Positions 23,590 to 32,730 of a stretch of DNA of 37,829 bases are shown in pieces. The notes below the pieces were generated by a model. The model worked only from the letters and a program-made list of their open reading frames with translations, had not been told where the DNA came from and searched no databases. The position numbers were made by a program, and so were the translations under genes. The first letter of the stretch is position 1; each line of letters starts with the position of its first letter. Source of the DNA: Alistipes sp. (GTDB lineage: Bacteria; Bacteroidota; Bacteroidia; Bacteroidales; Rikenellaceae); contig JAFXLG010000033.1 in the NCBI GenBank assembly GCA_017531305.1, positions 1-37,829 on the forward strand, given 5' to 3'.

Positions 23590-25368
23590 TTACATTCGTT
23601 GTGGAACATCAATTCCCAAAAGCTTCATCGCGCGGCGGATAACCAACGCAACCTCTGAAGCCAACTGCAAGCGCATCTTACGCTTAGCCTCATCCTCCTC
23701 GCGAAGGATAGAATGATCATGGTAATAACCATTAAAGCTCTTAGCCAAGTCATACGCATAGGCTGCAATCACCGATGGAGAGAAGCTCTCACCAGCAGAA
23801 GCCACTACCGCAGGGAACTCGGTAATAGACTTGATAAGCTCTACCTCAGCCTCCAGCAACTCAACATTGGCTCTGCCCTTATAGTCGATCCCAGCCTCCT
23901 CTGCCTTACGCAATACTGAGCAGATACGAGCGTGAGTATATTGGATAAATGGACCTGTGTTACCGTTGAAGTCGATAGACTCGCGTGGATCGAAGAGCAT
24001 GGTCTTCTTAGGATCAACCTTCAAAATAAAATACTTAAGCGCGCCAAGACCTACCATACGGCATACCTCATTAGCCTCCGTCTCGGTACAACCGTCCAAC
24101 TTGCCCAACTCCTGTGACATCTCACGGGCAGTATCGACCATATCTGCGATCAAATCATCGGCATCGACAACCGTACCCTCACGAGACTTCATCTTACCCT
24201 CTGGAAGCTCTACCATGCCGTATGAGAGGTGGTAGATATTATCGCTCCACTCGTAACCCAACTTTTTGAGGACAAGTTTCAAGACCTGGAAATGGTAATT
24301 CTGCTCGTTACCTACCACATAGATCATATCATCGAGCTTATTCTCCTCGAAACGGCTCAAAGCAGTACCCAAATCCTGAGTCATATAGACAGATGTGCCA
24401 TCGCCACGAAGCAACAGCTTCTGATCAAGACCATCAGCCTCCAAGTCGATCCAAACAGAGTTATCCTCCTTACGGAAGAATACACCCTTGTCAAGACCCT
24501 CTTGCACCAAGCTCTTACCCAACAGATAGGTCTCTGACTCATAATATACCTTATCGAAATCGACACCCAAAGCCTTATAGGTCACATCGAAGCCCTCATA
24601 TACCCAGCCATTCATGCGCTGCCAAAGCTCATATACCTCCGTATCCTTTGCCTCCCACTTACGCAACATCTCCTGCGCCGAAAGCATGATTGGAGCCTTC
24701 TTCTTAGCCTCATCCTCGCTCATGCCGCCCTCAACAAGCTCTTTGACCTGAGCCTTATAGTGCTTATCGAACTCCACATAATACTTACCAACCAAGTGGT
24801 CGCCCTTCATGCCCGATGTTTCGGGAGTCTCGCCACCGCCATAAAGCTGCCATGCAAGCATAGATTTGCAGATATGGATACCACGGTCATTAACCAAATT
24901 TACCTTAATGACGTTGTGACCGTTTGCCTTTAAGATCTGAGCCACTGAGTAACCCAAAAGGTTGTTACGGATGTGACCCAAATGAAGAGGTTTGTTTGTA
25001 TTTGGAGAAGAGTACTCAATCATAATGGTGCGATTGGTAGGCTCCGCGTAACCAAAATTCTCATTCTCCACTGCCGCAGCGAATCGGTCAGCCCAAAAAG
25101 ATGGCGCCAACTGAAGATTCAAGAAGCCCTTGATTACGTTAAACGAACTAACCTGCTCGCAATTGGCAACGATATGCTCTCCAATCTGAGTAGCAGTAGC
25201 TTCTGGAGATTTACGGCTCATCTTGAGCAATGGGAAAGTTACAAGGGTATAATCGCCTTCGAACTCCTTACGAGTCTTCTGGATCTGCAACTGGGCAGAG
25301 TCAACTGCGCCATAAAGTGCCTCTACCGATGAGGCAACAACCTGTGAAATGAATTTTTCAGCACTCAT
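23590..25368 (-). CDS. argS: Arginyl-tRNA synthetase
   Basis: 592 aa, the usual length. The N-terminal Arg-tRNA synthetase additional domain (about 1-85) is followed by the class I catalytic core with SSPNTNKPLHLGHIRNN (HIGH motif, 127-135) and the KMSKS-like MKSREGTVV. The DALR anticodon-binding domain lies at the C terminus and ends in DVPQRM. It charges tRNA-Arg. It is followed by GH43 on the same transcript and is divergent from the DUF5689 pair. I did not identify a clear -7 element in the 173 bp upstream. Confidence 0.97.
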   Translation of the reverse strand: MSAEKFISQVVASSVEALYGAVDSAQLQIQKTRKEFEGDYTLVTFPLLKMSRKSPEATATQIGEHIVANCEQVSSFNVIKGFLNLQLAPSFWADRFAAAVENENFGYAEPTNRTIMIEYSSPNTNKPLHLGHIRNNLLGYSVAQILKANGHNVIKVNLVNDRGIHICKSMLAWQLYGGGETPETSGMKGDHLVGKYYVEFDKHYKAQVKELVEGGMSEDEAKKKAPIMLSAQEMLRKWEAKDTEVYELWQRMNGWVYEGFDVTYKALGVDFDKVYYESETYLLGKSLVQEGLDKGVFFRKEDNSVWIDLEADGLDQKLLLRGDGTSVYMTQDLGTALSRFEENKLDDMIYVVGNEQNYHFQVLKLVLKKLGYEWSDNIYHLSYGMVELPEGKMKSREGTVVDADDLIADMVDTAREMSQELGKLDGCTETEANEVCRMVGLGALKYFILKVDPKKTMLFDPRESIDFNGNTGPFIQYTHARICSVLRKAEEAGIDYKGRANVELLEAEVELIKSITEFPAVVASAGESFSPSVIAAYAYDLAKSFNGYYHDHSILREEDEAKRKMRLQLASEVALVIRRAMKLLGIDVPQRM

Positions 25369-25529
25369 GTATATATAATTTTACTCTTTTCTATCAACTT
25401 CTGACATTAGTCGAAATCATATCGACATAATCGCTCACAAAATTAGTATTTTTCGGCGAATTTCCCTCCAAACCACTCGACAAATAACTTTTTAGTGCAT
25501 AATTTTCAGCAAAGAGTGGCAGAATATAC

Positions 25530-25537
25530 TATCTTTG
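25530..25537 (+). promoter_or_regulatory. -7 element directly before the first DUF5689 gene
   Basis: TATCTTTG ends only 4 bp before the ATG at 25542. Transcription from it would begin at or within the start codon, giving a leaderless message. No TTTG lies at -33 spacing. A weaker TAACTTTT near 25487 is an alternative. Confidence 0.4.
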
Positions 25538-25541
25538 TGAT

Positions 25542-26333
25542 ATGGGAAGATGGTTTTGGTCTATAATAATAGTTATTTTGCCGCTGATCGGATGTCGCAG
25601 ATTCGATGAGCCACCTATCAGCGAACCCACACTCGAGGCTACAAACATTTCGATACTCACTCTTCGCAACGCCACAAAGGAGAAACCCATCAACATAAAT
25701 GAAAATCTCACCATAGGCGGATATGTCACAACCGATGATAGAAGCGGAAATTTCTACAAGACCTTCTTCATTGAAGATGGAACGGCAGGCATAGAGATTA
25801 TGGCGGGATTATATGATCTGGGCAAGATATATCCAATGGGACATTACATCACAATGAGCCTAAAAGGTTGCGCCATAGCAATGGATCACCAGACACTGCA
25901 AGTCGGACTTCCTGCCACCGAACAAAGTCGCTACGCCACAGAGTATTTCGCTTCGCGCATACTGCTCGACAAACACATCAAGCGATCGGGCATCACGCGT
26001 CAGATCGCACCCAAACCAATGACTACCGAAGAACTTAAGCCCGATATGTGTGGCACATTGGTCAGCATTGCAGGGCTCAGGCTCTCGACTCATGAACACG
26101 TTGGCGGTTGGGAGGTAAATGACAATGGAAGTTGGCACGGATACAACTTCTTCAAAGACAACAACCAAAACACCATAGCTGTTTATACCTCCGAATATGC
26201 AAACTTCGCCCAGAAAAGCGTACCGACTCAGGAGGTTGTAATAAACGGCATCTTACAATACGGCAAATCCGATGGCAAGGATATTTACATAATAAAACTT
26301 AGAGATGAGAGCGACTGCATTGTTGAGAAATAG
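25542..26333 (+). CDS. DUF5689-type lipoprotein, first of two
   Basis: 263 aa. The lipoprotein signal ends at LIGC (Cys18). The mature protein has an OB-like fold pattern seen in DUF5689: IGGYVTTDDRSGNFYKTFFIEDGTAGIEI, then a DKHIKRSG / LKPDMCGTLVSIAGLRL middle, and a C-terminal YTSEYANFAQ..INGIL segment. The fold is close to secreted endonuclease accessory domains, but no catalytic site is visible. It overlaps the second DUF5689 gene by 29 nt, so the two are coupled. The next in-frame Met is far inside the domain, so the ATG at 25542 is the only start that gives a signal peptide. Confidence 0.78.
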   Translation: MGRWFWSIIIVILPLIGCRRFDEPPISEPTLEATNISILTLRNATKEKPININENLTIGGYVTTDDRSGNFYKTFFIEDGTAGIEIMAGLYDLGKIYPMGHYITMSLKGCAIAMDHQTLQVGLPATEQSRYATEYFASRILLDKHIKRSGITRQIAPKPMTTEELKPDMCGTLVSIAGLRLSTHEHVGGWEVNDNGSWHGYNFFKDNNQNTIAVYTSEYANFAQKSVPTQEVVINGILQYGKSDGKDIYIIKLRDESDCIVEK

Positions 26334-27078
26334 TGTGATCTACTGCCTGCTGTTGCTCCTCGTTTCGTGCAACAGTCAGGATCTGGGGAATTTTTCGGAC
26401 CAAGCACATGGGTTGGTATCTATTGCGCATCTAAAGAGTATGCTCAAGGGGAACTCTTATCCGATCACCAGTGACGTAAGTATCGAGGGATATGTTATTG
26501 CCAACGACCTCTATTCGGAATACTCCAAAGAGATAGTAATTGCAGATCAGAGTGGAGGTATTACGATAGCCGTTGATCAGGCTCAAACCTCCATACACTT
26601 CCCCTTATCGGCACGTATAACAATATCTTGTAGCGGATTGCAGTTGGGATCAATCAACGGCAGAGTGACTCTGGGTGCCAGATCGCGCGAAGGCTATCGT
26701 CTCGAAAGATTAAGCCATCAAGAGATGGCACGCCATATATTTATCGACAAGCAAAACCCTCAGACCATTGAGCCTCAAGTGGTCGAAATTAGTGATATCA
26801 AGTCTGAGATGGCGGGAAATTTCATTGCGATCAAAGATGTGGAATTCGTAGATGCGGGAAAAAGTTGGTGCGATAAAAATCCTACGAGCGAAGAATACAC
26901 CAACACCATACGCTATGCCATTGACAAACAAGGCAATCAGATTGGAGTATTCACATCACACGAGTGTAGTTATAGCGGCGAGAGCATCCCTTCGGGCAGG
27001 GGTGAAATTTGCGGGATAGTGGAATTCATTGACAAGAGTGCCGTAATACGCATAGCGCAACACAACATATTCTTCTAA
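26305..27078 (+). CDS. DUF5689-type lipoprotein, second of two
   Basis: 257 aa. Lipoprotein signal with LLLVSC (Cys22). Same architecture as the preceding protein (IEGYVIANDLYSEYSKEIVIADQSGGITI; IKSEMAGNFIAIKDVEFVD; GVFTSHECSYSGESIPSGRGEICGIVEF), but clearly diverged. The ATG lies inside the 3' end of the first gene. Together they look like a pair of surface-anchored proteins with OB-like domains. I recall DUF5689 proteins beside outer-membrane barrels in Bacteroidales; a barrel gene of that kind lies at 30142-32580. Confidence 0.78.
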   Translation: MRATALLRNSVIYCLLLLLVSCNSQDLGNFSDQAHGLVSIAHLKSMLKGNSYPITSDVSIEGYVIANDLYSEYSKEIVIADQSGGITIAVDQAQTSIHFPLSARITISCSGLQLGSINGRVTLGARSREGYRLERLSHQEMARHIFIDKQNPQTIEPQVVEISDIKSEMAGNFIAIKDVEFVDAGKSWCDKNPTSEEYTNTIRYAIDKQGNQIGVFTSHECSYSGESIPSGRGEICGIVEFIDKSAVIRIAQHNIFF

Positions 27079-27085
27079 AAACACT

Positions 27086-27122
27086 AAAAAAGGTTGCCCA
27101 ACATGTTTTTGATGGACAACCT
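27086..27122 (-). terminator. Terminator after obg (hairpin family copy C)
   Basis: AGGTTG-c-CC (27091-27099) / GG-a-CAACCT (27114-27122). The minus strand continues with T6, so it mainly serves obg; it may also end the convergent DUF5689 operon. Followed by ACTTTGATGTTGTATAA, the same flank as the other copies. Confidence 0.75.
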
Positions 27123-27198
27123 CCGTTACTTTGATGTTGTATAACAAGAGGGATTTTAGACCGAGTTTTGCTAAAATCACCTTGTTAAACAGTCTTTT

Positions 27199-28212
27199 TT
27201 AATGCTGCAACGCCTCCCAAAGCATATCTTTGAGGCGCGAGATATTCAAACCCGAAACAGATGAGATAAAGACAGATGATACGCCCTCTGGCAAATGAGC
27301 CTTCATCTGCTCGATAAGTTCATCATCCAACATATCGCACTTGGTGATAGCCAACAGACGCTCTTTATCCAACAATTCGGGGTTATATTGAGTAAGCTCG
27401 CCGAGCAGAATCTCATAATCCTTAGCTATATCATCGCTATCGGCAGGGACCATAAACAGCAGCACAGAATTTCGCTCAATATGGCGCAAGAAACGCGTAC
27501 CAAGTCCTTTTCCCTCATGCGCACCCTCGATAATACCTGGGATATCTGCCATGACAAAAGATTTGTGATCTCGTGCCTCAACGATACCCAAGTTAGGCTC
27601 CAATGTGGTAAAGGCGTAGTTGGCAATTTTAGGTTTAGCAGCCGACACAACCGACAAGAGTGTACTCTTACCTGCATTAGGGAATCCGACAAGACCTACA
27701 TCGGCAAGCACCTTCAACTCCAAGATAAATGCACCTTCATCGCCCTCCTCACCTGGTTGTGAATAACGTGGAGCTTGGTTGGTTGCACTCTTAAAATGCC
27801 AATTACCCAAACCTCCGCGACCGCCCTTGAGCAACACCAAACGATCACCATGCTCGGTAACCTCTCCTACATACTCCACGCTCTGAGTACCATCCTCCTG
27901 CTCGACAATACGGCGAGCAACAGTTCCCAATGGCACAGGGATTACAATATCGGGAGCATCTTTACCCGAAGAACGAGCTCCATGACCACCCTCGCCATCC
28001 TCGGCAAACTGGTGACGCTGATATTTAAGGTGGATAAGCGTCCAATATTGGCGATCGCCTTGCAGAATTATGCTACCACCCTTGCCTCCGTCTCCTCCAT
28101 CGGGACCACCGAAAGCAACGAACTTCTCCCTACGGAAGTGGCTCGAACCTGCTCCACCATGCCCCGAACGGGCAAATATCTTCACATAATCTACAAAGTT
28201 TGATCCTGCCAT
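27199..28212 (-). CDS. obgE: Obg/CgtA GTPase
   Basis: 337 aa. The glycine-rich Obg fold fills the first 160 residues ([41 protein letters not shown]). The G domain follows with P loop GFPNAGKS (176-183), [16 protein letters not shown] (G3 and switch), TKCD (G4) and SSVSG (G5). It acts in 50S ribosome maturation and stress/cell-cycle control. There is no C-terminal OCT extension, as is common in Bacteroidetes. It has its own strong promoter. Confidence 0.96.
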   Translation of the reverse strand: MAGSNFVDYVKIFARSGHGGAGSSHFRREKFVAFGGPDGGDGGKGGSIILQGDRQYWTLIHLKYQRHQFAEDGEGGHGARSSGKDAPDIVIPVPLGTVARRIVEQEDGTQSVEYVGEVTEHGDRLVLLKGGRGGLGNWHFKSATNQAPRYSQPGEEGDEGAFILELKVLADVGLVGFPNAGKSTLLSVVSAAKPKIANYAFTTLEPNLGIVEARDHKSFVMADIPGIIEGAHEGKGLGTRFLRHIERNSVLLFMVPADSDDIAKDYEILLGELTQYNPELLDKERLLAITKCDMLDDELIEQMKAHLPEGVSSVFISSVSGLNISRLKDMLWEALQH

Positions 28213-28259
28213 AAATTTTCACTTATCTATTATTTTCTTAACCCTCTTAAAAGAGTGTG

Positions 28260-28290
28260 CAAAGATACAATATTACTCTAAATATGCAAA
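28260..28290 (-). promoter_or_regulatory. Promoter of obg
   Basis: Minus-strand -33 TTTG (28290-28287) and -7 TATCTTTG (28267-28260) with exactly 19 bp between them. Confidence 0.75.
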
Positions 28291-28323
28291 ACTACTCCTG
28301 CAAAGAGTAACCCTCAACTACTA

Positions 28324-29982
28324 TTACAGATTTGGGATCTCAGCGTTCAACCACTCGATACGCTCTTTGAAGCGATCCTGAATCTTATCCACAGCCTGCT
28401 CGAAGGTAAAACTACCCTCACCATTAGGACCGCTGAAATGAGTCCAAATAGCATAATTCTTATCTGCCGATGGTTTCAGCTTGTTCTTCATAGTGGACAT
28501 ATAATTAATTGCAGTCTTGAATTTAGGATACAATTCTGCCCAACGCTTCTTAACCAATGCCTTAAACTCTGGATCCTCAAAGAAACGAGGGAACCACATA
28601 TAATTACAGCAATACCACACCTTGCGCTTTGTAAATGTATCGTAATCATAATCCCACATAGGACCAGCTACAAGCTTACCACCCATATCCTTATGCAGGT
28701 ATGTACTCTTAGGCCACTTCCACTCGTGATGATAGATCAACTCCGATACCAAATACATATCTACAAATGATTGGATATCGTAATAATTTTTATAACCCTT
28801 TTCTGAATCCAACCAATTTTCGCTATAAAGTGCAGTCTCTGCATCGTGGAAATACTTTTGGATATATGTGAATTGCTTAGAGCTCATATCATCGGCATCG
28901 GGAGCCTTCACATTGACCTTAAGGGTGTTTCGTCCAATATCACTACCATTGGTAGTAAGAGGCACTGCGATATTTGACTGGAACTTATACTGCTCATCCC
29001 AATATGTATCCATCTCAAGCAGATATCCTCCTGTAATATCATCGGCATCGGTAAGCTCCGCCTTAGGCTTCATCTCGTTGATATTTACGCGATTCTTATC
29101 GATACGGATCTGCTCGCACAAATAGTAATTACCCTTGTGATTACCATTGATTACCAACTCCACATGATAACCATTTGGAGTCCACGCCAAAGATGTCTGC
29201 TTACCCAAATAGAAGGCGATATCGTTGCGAAGCATGGTCTTATCCATCTTGTTTGCCAACAATACCCAACGCTTATGCTTAGGCATTCCAAGCACTTTGG
29301 TACGCTTCTCGAACTTGAATTTATATGGATTCTTATCCTTAGGATTATTACTCCAAGTAGAGTTTCCACGACCTGAAACTTGGATATTGGTCAGCTCCAG
29401 ATCCTCAAACTCTGGTCCTCCTACAATCGAGATTGTAGCATCAACCCAATAATCTTTACTTGCGATATCACCACCATTCTTAGTTCTGATAGAGACGATT
29501 GGCAAGCCAGTAAAGCTAAAAGACATTGTTACTGTATAAACTGCCTCTTTACCATTTTCGTTGACCACGCGGTATTGCACAGGCTTGGTAAAATCCTGAG
29601 GCGTAATGCCCGATCTTTGCTCCTTATTCTCGACATATACCTTATGATTGTCATTGACCTTGAATGATGGGGTAAGTGTCATACCTGCATATACAGGAGC
29701 TTTGGTCTTGATGTTCTTAGCCGTAATCTCTAATTTTGCATTTGAGATAGAGCAACGAGCATCACTCTCAAGATATTTAGAGTTCGATGATGCCCCTAAT
29801 TTGAACTCAAGGAATACAGGATCCTTGGCATTTGGGTTATCTTTACTCTCTTCCGAGCCAGAGTTACCTGATCCAGAGTTACCAGAGTTGCCAGAAGATG
29901 CTGGGTCATCGCCTCCGCCACAGGCAGCCAGCATGACGACCATAAATAACGACCAAAGGGTGCGAATTAGGTAATTGTACAT
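28324..29982 (-). CDS. CotH kinase-family lipoprotein
   Basis: 552 aa. Lipoprotein signal MLAAC (Cys21) followed by a Gly/Ser/Asn-rich linker of repeated SGNSG units (about 29-45). An N-terminal beta-sandwich domain (about 50-150) precedes the CotH region: IQVSGRGNSTW, WVLLANKMDKTMLRND, GNYYLCEQIRIDKNRVNI, GGYLLEMD and GPMWDYDYDTF. These are the motifs of the CotH atypical kinase fold, including the DxD-like metal site in WDYDYD. In spore formers CotH phosphorylates coat proteins; in Bacteroidetes the surface target is unknown. It has its own upstream -7 element and sits between obg and the barrel gene. Confidence 0.88.
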   Translation of the reverse strand: MYNYLIRTLWSLFMVVMLAACGGGDDPASSGNSGNSGSGNSGSEESKDNPNAKDPVFLEFKLGASSNSKYLESDARCSISNAKLEITAKNIKTKAPVYAGMTLTPSFKVNDNHKVYVENKEQRSGITPQDFTKPVQYRVVNENGKEAVYTVTMSFSFTGLPIVSIRTKNGGDIASKDYWVDATISIVGGPEFEDLELTNIQVSGRGNSTWSNNPKDKNPYKFKFEKRTKVLGMPKHKRWVLLANKMDKTMLRNDIAFYLGKQTSLAWTPNGYHVELVINGNHKGNYYLCEQIRIDKNRVNINEMKPKAELTDADDITGGYLLEMDTYWDEQYKFQSNIAVPLTTNGSDIGRNTLKVNVKAPDADDMSSKQFTYIQKYFHDAETALYSENWLDSEKGYKNYYDIQSFVDMYLVSELIYHHEWKWPKSTYLHKDMGGKLVAGPMWDYDYDTFTKRKVWYCCNYMWFPRFFEDPEFKALVKKRWAELYPKFKTAINYMSTMKNKLKPSADKNYAIWTHFSGPNGEGSFTFEQAVDKIQDRFKERIEWLNAEIPNL

Positions 29983-30040
29983 AGGGTTATTGTTTTTACT
30001 TTTTATACTCTCTTTGCAATACAGTTATTTTTTAATGCAT

Positions 30041-30070
30041 AAAGATATTAATTTGTTTTCGGCTATCAAA
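30041..30070 (-). promoter_or_regulatory. Candidate promoter of the CotH-family gene
   Basis: Minus-strand TTTG (30070-30067) and TATCTTTA (30048-30041), spacer 18 bp, about 60 bp before the ATG. The -7 box is one base off the pattern. Confidence 0.45.
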
Positions 30071-30141
30071 CAAAAAACTTATTTTTTTCGCCACGTTGCA
30101 TCATTTCTGCGATTATATGCCACAATTTTTATAGTTAATGG

Positions 30142-32580
30142 TTACAATTTGAAAGAAATCACGGCATAATAACTCCTTCCAGAAGCGTAGGTAACAATAT
30201 CATCCATCGGCATAAAAATCCGATTCTCGCCACTCTGATAATTGCGGATTCTCGATTGCTCGTATCCTCCATATTCAATTCCGCAATTACCTAACAGATT
30301 CCTCACCGCTAAAGTCAACGACAGACGACCACGCCCCAGATTAAACCAGCGCGATACAAAAACATCCATAGTCACCGCATCAGAGAGCCTACTTTGGGCA
30401 ATAAAGCTCCGATATATTTCGGGCGAAAAAGAGGCTTGATGAGCAACTCGCTCAGTACGCCGAATCACTGAAGCATCAACATATCGCCCCATAACACCCT
30501 GAACACTGCATGATGCCACCCAACCGCGATAGGTAAAATATGTAAGTTCTGCCATTGCCGAAAAGCGCGGCACTCCTCCCACGTGGCAATCACCCATGTA
30601 ACTCTCCGAGGAGCTGATCAGCCTGCCACTGCGATCATCGTAATGTGTAACGTGTGGGTTATGAGAATATATACCCTCTCCATAAGCGGCAGCAAGATTC
30701 AGGTCAAGGTTAGTCGCAAGTTTGAGTCGTGCTGCCGACTCCACACCATAGAACAATTCTCCCAGCCCAACGATATCCACATCACAATATATTGCCGACA
30801 GATCATCGTACGCTCTAATTGTTCGGCGTTGATTGGTTTTAGAGAGCATATATGCCGAGAGCATAAGTTGCGCCTTATCGGAGGTATATCTATAATTAAT
30901 CTCAGCCGAGAGGCGGTGTTCTGCTTCGGGATTATCTACCACCCTATTGTTATATTGCGGATTATGAAACAGATTCTCCGCCGCAGGAGTTACATCGGAC
31001 ACCATCACACCAACATCTGCAAAATGCTTAGGCGAAAAAGAGTAACCCAAACGTGCGTTGACCACATAAGGCATAAATTTGAGTTTCGAAGAACGACCAT
31101 AAGACGCCGAGCCCTTATACAACTCCTTCTCAAAATAACCATTGCGATAGATAATATCTTGCCCTGCCGATAGTCCCACATCCATTATCAAGCGCGATTT
31201 GGCATAATGTAACGAAGCCTCAAATGAAGAAGAGATCCTTTCTAAAGAATAATCATATGAGAAGCGATCCCCAACTCCGACCTTGCGGTTGGGCGTAAGG
31301 AGATTATTTTGAAGAGCCGAGGAGTAGGTATCATCATCCAGCAAGAAATAATCCAAGTCCTGCAAATATAATGCGCCCAAGAGATCCTTCACACGTTTAA
31401 AATTACGGGAATTATCGTACCTAACTCTTAAGCCATAATCCAACCTTAGACTCTGATTCAGATCGCTATGAAAGCCAAGCGAGAGCTCTGCGTCAGCAAT
31501 GCGTTCAACTCTACCCTCCAAAGCATAGACTGCGCCCGAGGAGCTGATGCGATTTTGATTATACAGTTCTGTCCAATTTACTTGTGTATATTCTTCATCG
31601 CCTCTGCGCCAAGCATCCTCCACGGCTGAAGCAATTGACTCGGAGTAGTAATAACTTGGCAAATAGCGATAATTATCGGGGCGAGGGGTCATGGCATCAT
31701 ACCATCCAAGATTACCATATTCGCGCTGACCATAATTGCCACCCATAGAGATAATCATCTGAGTCGATGAACCTAATGGCTGGGAGTAACTCATGGCAAG
31801 AAATGGGACTTGATCTTTTCGAGTGCGCGAATTACGCACTTTGCCCATTTGGTGTCCCCATGTGGGGTTATATAATCTATCGCCCCTAAGAGTGAAAACC
31901 TCTTGGGTTGTTCCGCTTCTTAAGCCGCGTTCAGAGAGGGTTGACAATGCCACAAAGGATAGATTTGCGCCCGACTCGTACTCCTTACCCAGACGAAGTG
32001 CCAAATCCAGAGCATCGCGATATACGCCCTTGACATAGAGGTCATCGCCGCCTTTGACAGAGGCATATATAGTTGTACTCCACCCTTTGCCAAGCGATGC
32101 ATTTAGGGTTGCTCTTGCTCCTCCTAAATACCCTTTGCCCGAGAAAAACGCTGCGACATTGACCCCATCCAATGGGAATGAATGATGCGCAGAATAGTCA
32201 TCCATTCCCGCAATGCTACCGACAATATGCGATGAGCCAGATGCGATTCCTGAGTATGATTTACGCGACAAACCCAAACGCTTTAGTATCGGGAGGTTGA
32301 CTGCTCTAACATGAATCCCATCCAAGAGAGATTCTCTGGCAGTATAGTATTGACCACGCCGCGAAGATTCCACGAACGAAAACTTATATGCCGAAAGATG
32401 CTCATAAAGATCATCCTGAGTTTGTTGCAAACGATAAAAGAGTGTGGTATCGCTACTAACAACATACTCATCCCACTCCTCTTGCTCTAATTTATACAGG
32501 CGATAATCATCATACAGCTCTTGCGCCGATGAGCTATATGAGACAAAGAGTAGGAATATGAGCAATACAAGAGACGTCAT
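30142..32580 (-). CDS. Outer-membrane beta-barrel protein, TonB-receptor-like without a clear plug domain
   Basis: 812 aa from the ATG at 32580; the frame opens at a TTG seven codons earlier. Signal peptide cleaved near SSA-QE. From about residue 180 onward it is a long series of amphipathic strands with aromatic girdles (SFSPKHFADVGVMV, LSAEINYRYTSDKAQLMLSAYML, FSAMAELTYFTYRGWVASCSV) ending in YYAVISFKL. That terminal Phe-x-Leu pattern is typical of TonB-dependent receptors. Residues 20-170 do not show the usual carboxypeptidase-regulatory or plug motifs, though DGIHVRAVNLPIL may be a plug remnant. Transported ligand unknown. The DUF5689 pair 3 kb away is a possible surface partner. Confidence 0.75.
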   Translation of the reverse strand: MTSLVLLIFLLFVSYSSSAQELYDDYRLYKLEQEEWDEYVVSSDTTLFYRLQQTQDDLYEHLSAYKFSFVESSRRGQYYTARESLLDGIHVRAVNLPILKRLGLSRKSYSGIASGSSHIVGSIAGMDDYSAHHSFPLDGVNVAAFFSGKGYLGGARATLNASLGKGWSTTIYASVKGGDDLYVKGVYRDALDLALRLGKEYESGANLSFVALSTLSERGLRSGTTQEVFTLRGDRLYNPTWGHQMGKVRNSRTRKDQVPFLAMSYSQPLGSSTQMIISMGGNYGQREYGNLGWYDAMTPRPDNYRYLPSYYYSESIASAVEDAWRRGDEEYTQVNWTELYNQNRISSSGAVYALEGRVERIADAELSLGFHSDLNQSLRLDYGLRVRYDNSRNFKRVKDLLGALYLQDLDYFLLDDDTYSSALQNNLLTPNRKVGVGDRFSYDYSLERISSSFEASLHYAKSRLIMDVGLSAGQDIIYRNGYFEKELYKGSASYGRSSKLKFMPYVVNARLGYSFSPKHFADVGVMVSDVTPAAENLFHNPQYNNRVVDNPEAEHRLSAEINYRYTSDKAQLMLSAYMLSKTNQRRTIRAYDDLSAIYCDVDIVGLGELFYGVESAARLKLATNLDLNLAAAYGEGIYSHNPHVTHYDDRSGRLISSSESYMGDCHVGGVPRFSAMAELTYFTYRGWVASCSVQGVMGRYVDASVIRRTERVAHQASFSPEIYRSFIAQSRLSDAVTMDVFVSRWFNLGRGRLSLTLAVRNLLGNCGIEYGGYEQSRIRNYQSGENRIFMPMDDIVTYASGRSYYAVISFKL

Positions 32581-32623
32581 CCGAAATTGGGTTGCTTTCA
32601 AGTTTAAAATCTGCGTTTGATAA

Positions 32624-32631
32624 CAAATATA
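32624..32631 (-). promoter_or_regulatory. -7 element for the beta-barrel gene
   Basis: Minus-strand TATATTTG 43 bp before the ATG at 32580; no TTTG at -33 spacing. Confidence 0.4.
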
Positions 32632-32672
32632 CTATTTTTTGCATCATGATTGGAGAAACTGCCAAAAAATCT

Positions 32673-32680
32673 TATTTTTG
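32673..32680 (+). promoter_or_regulatory. -7 element for pepD
   Basis: TATTTTTG 50 bp before the ATG of pepD. No -33 TTTG found, so tentative. Confidence 0.4.
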
Positions 32681-32730
32681 TATAACAAAATCTGCCCTTC
32701 CTGCGTGAAAGGGCGCATAATTTAACTACT

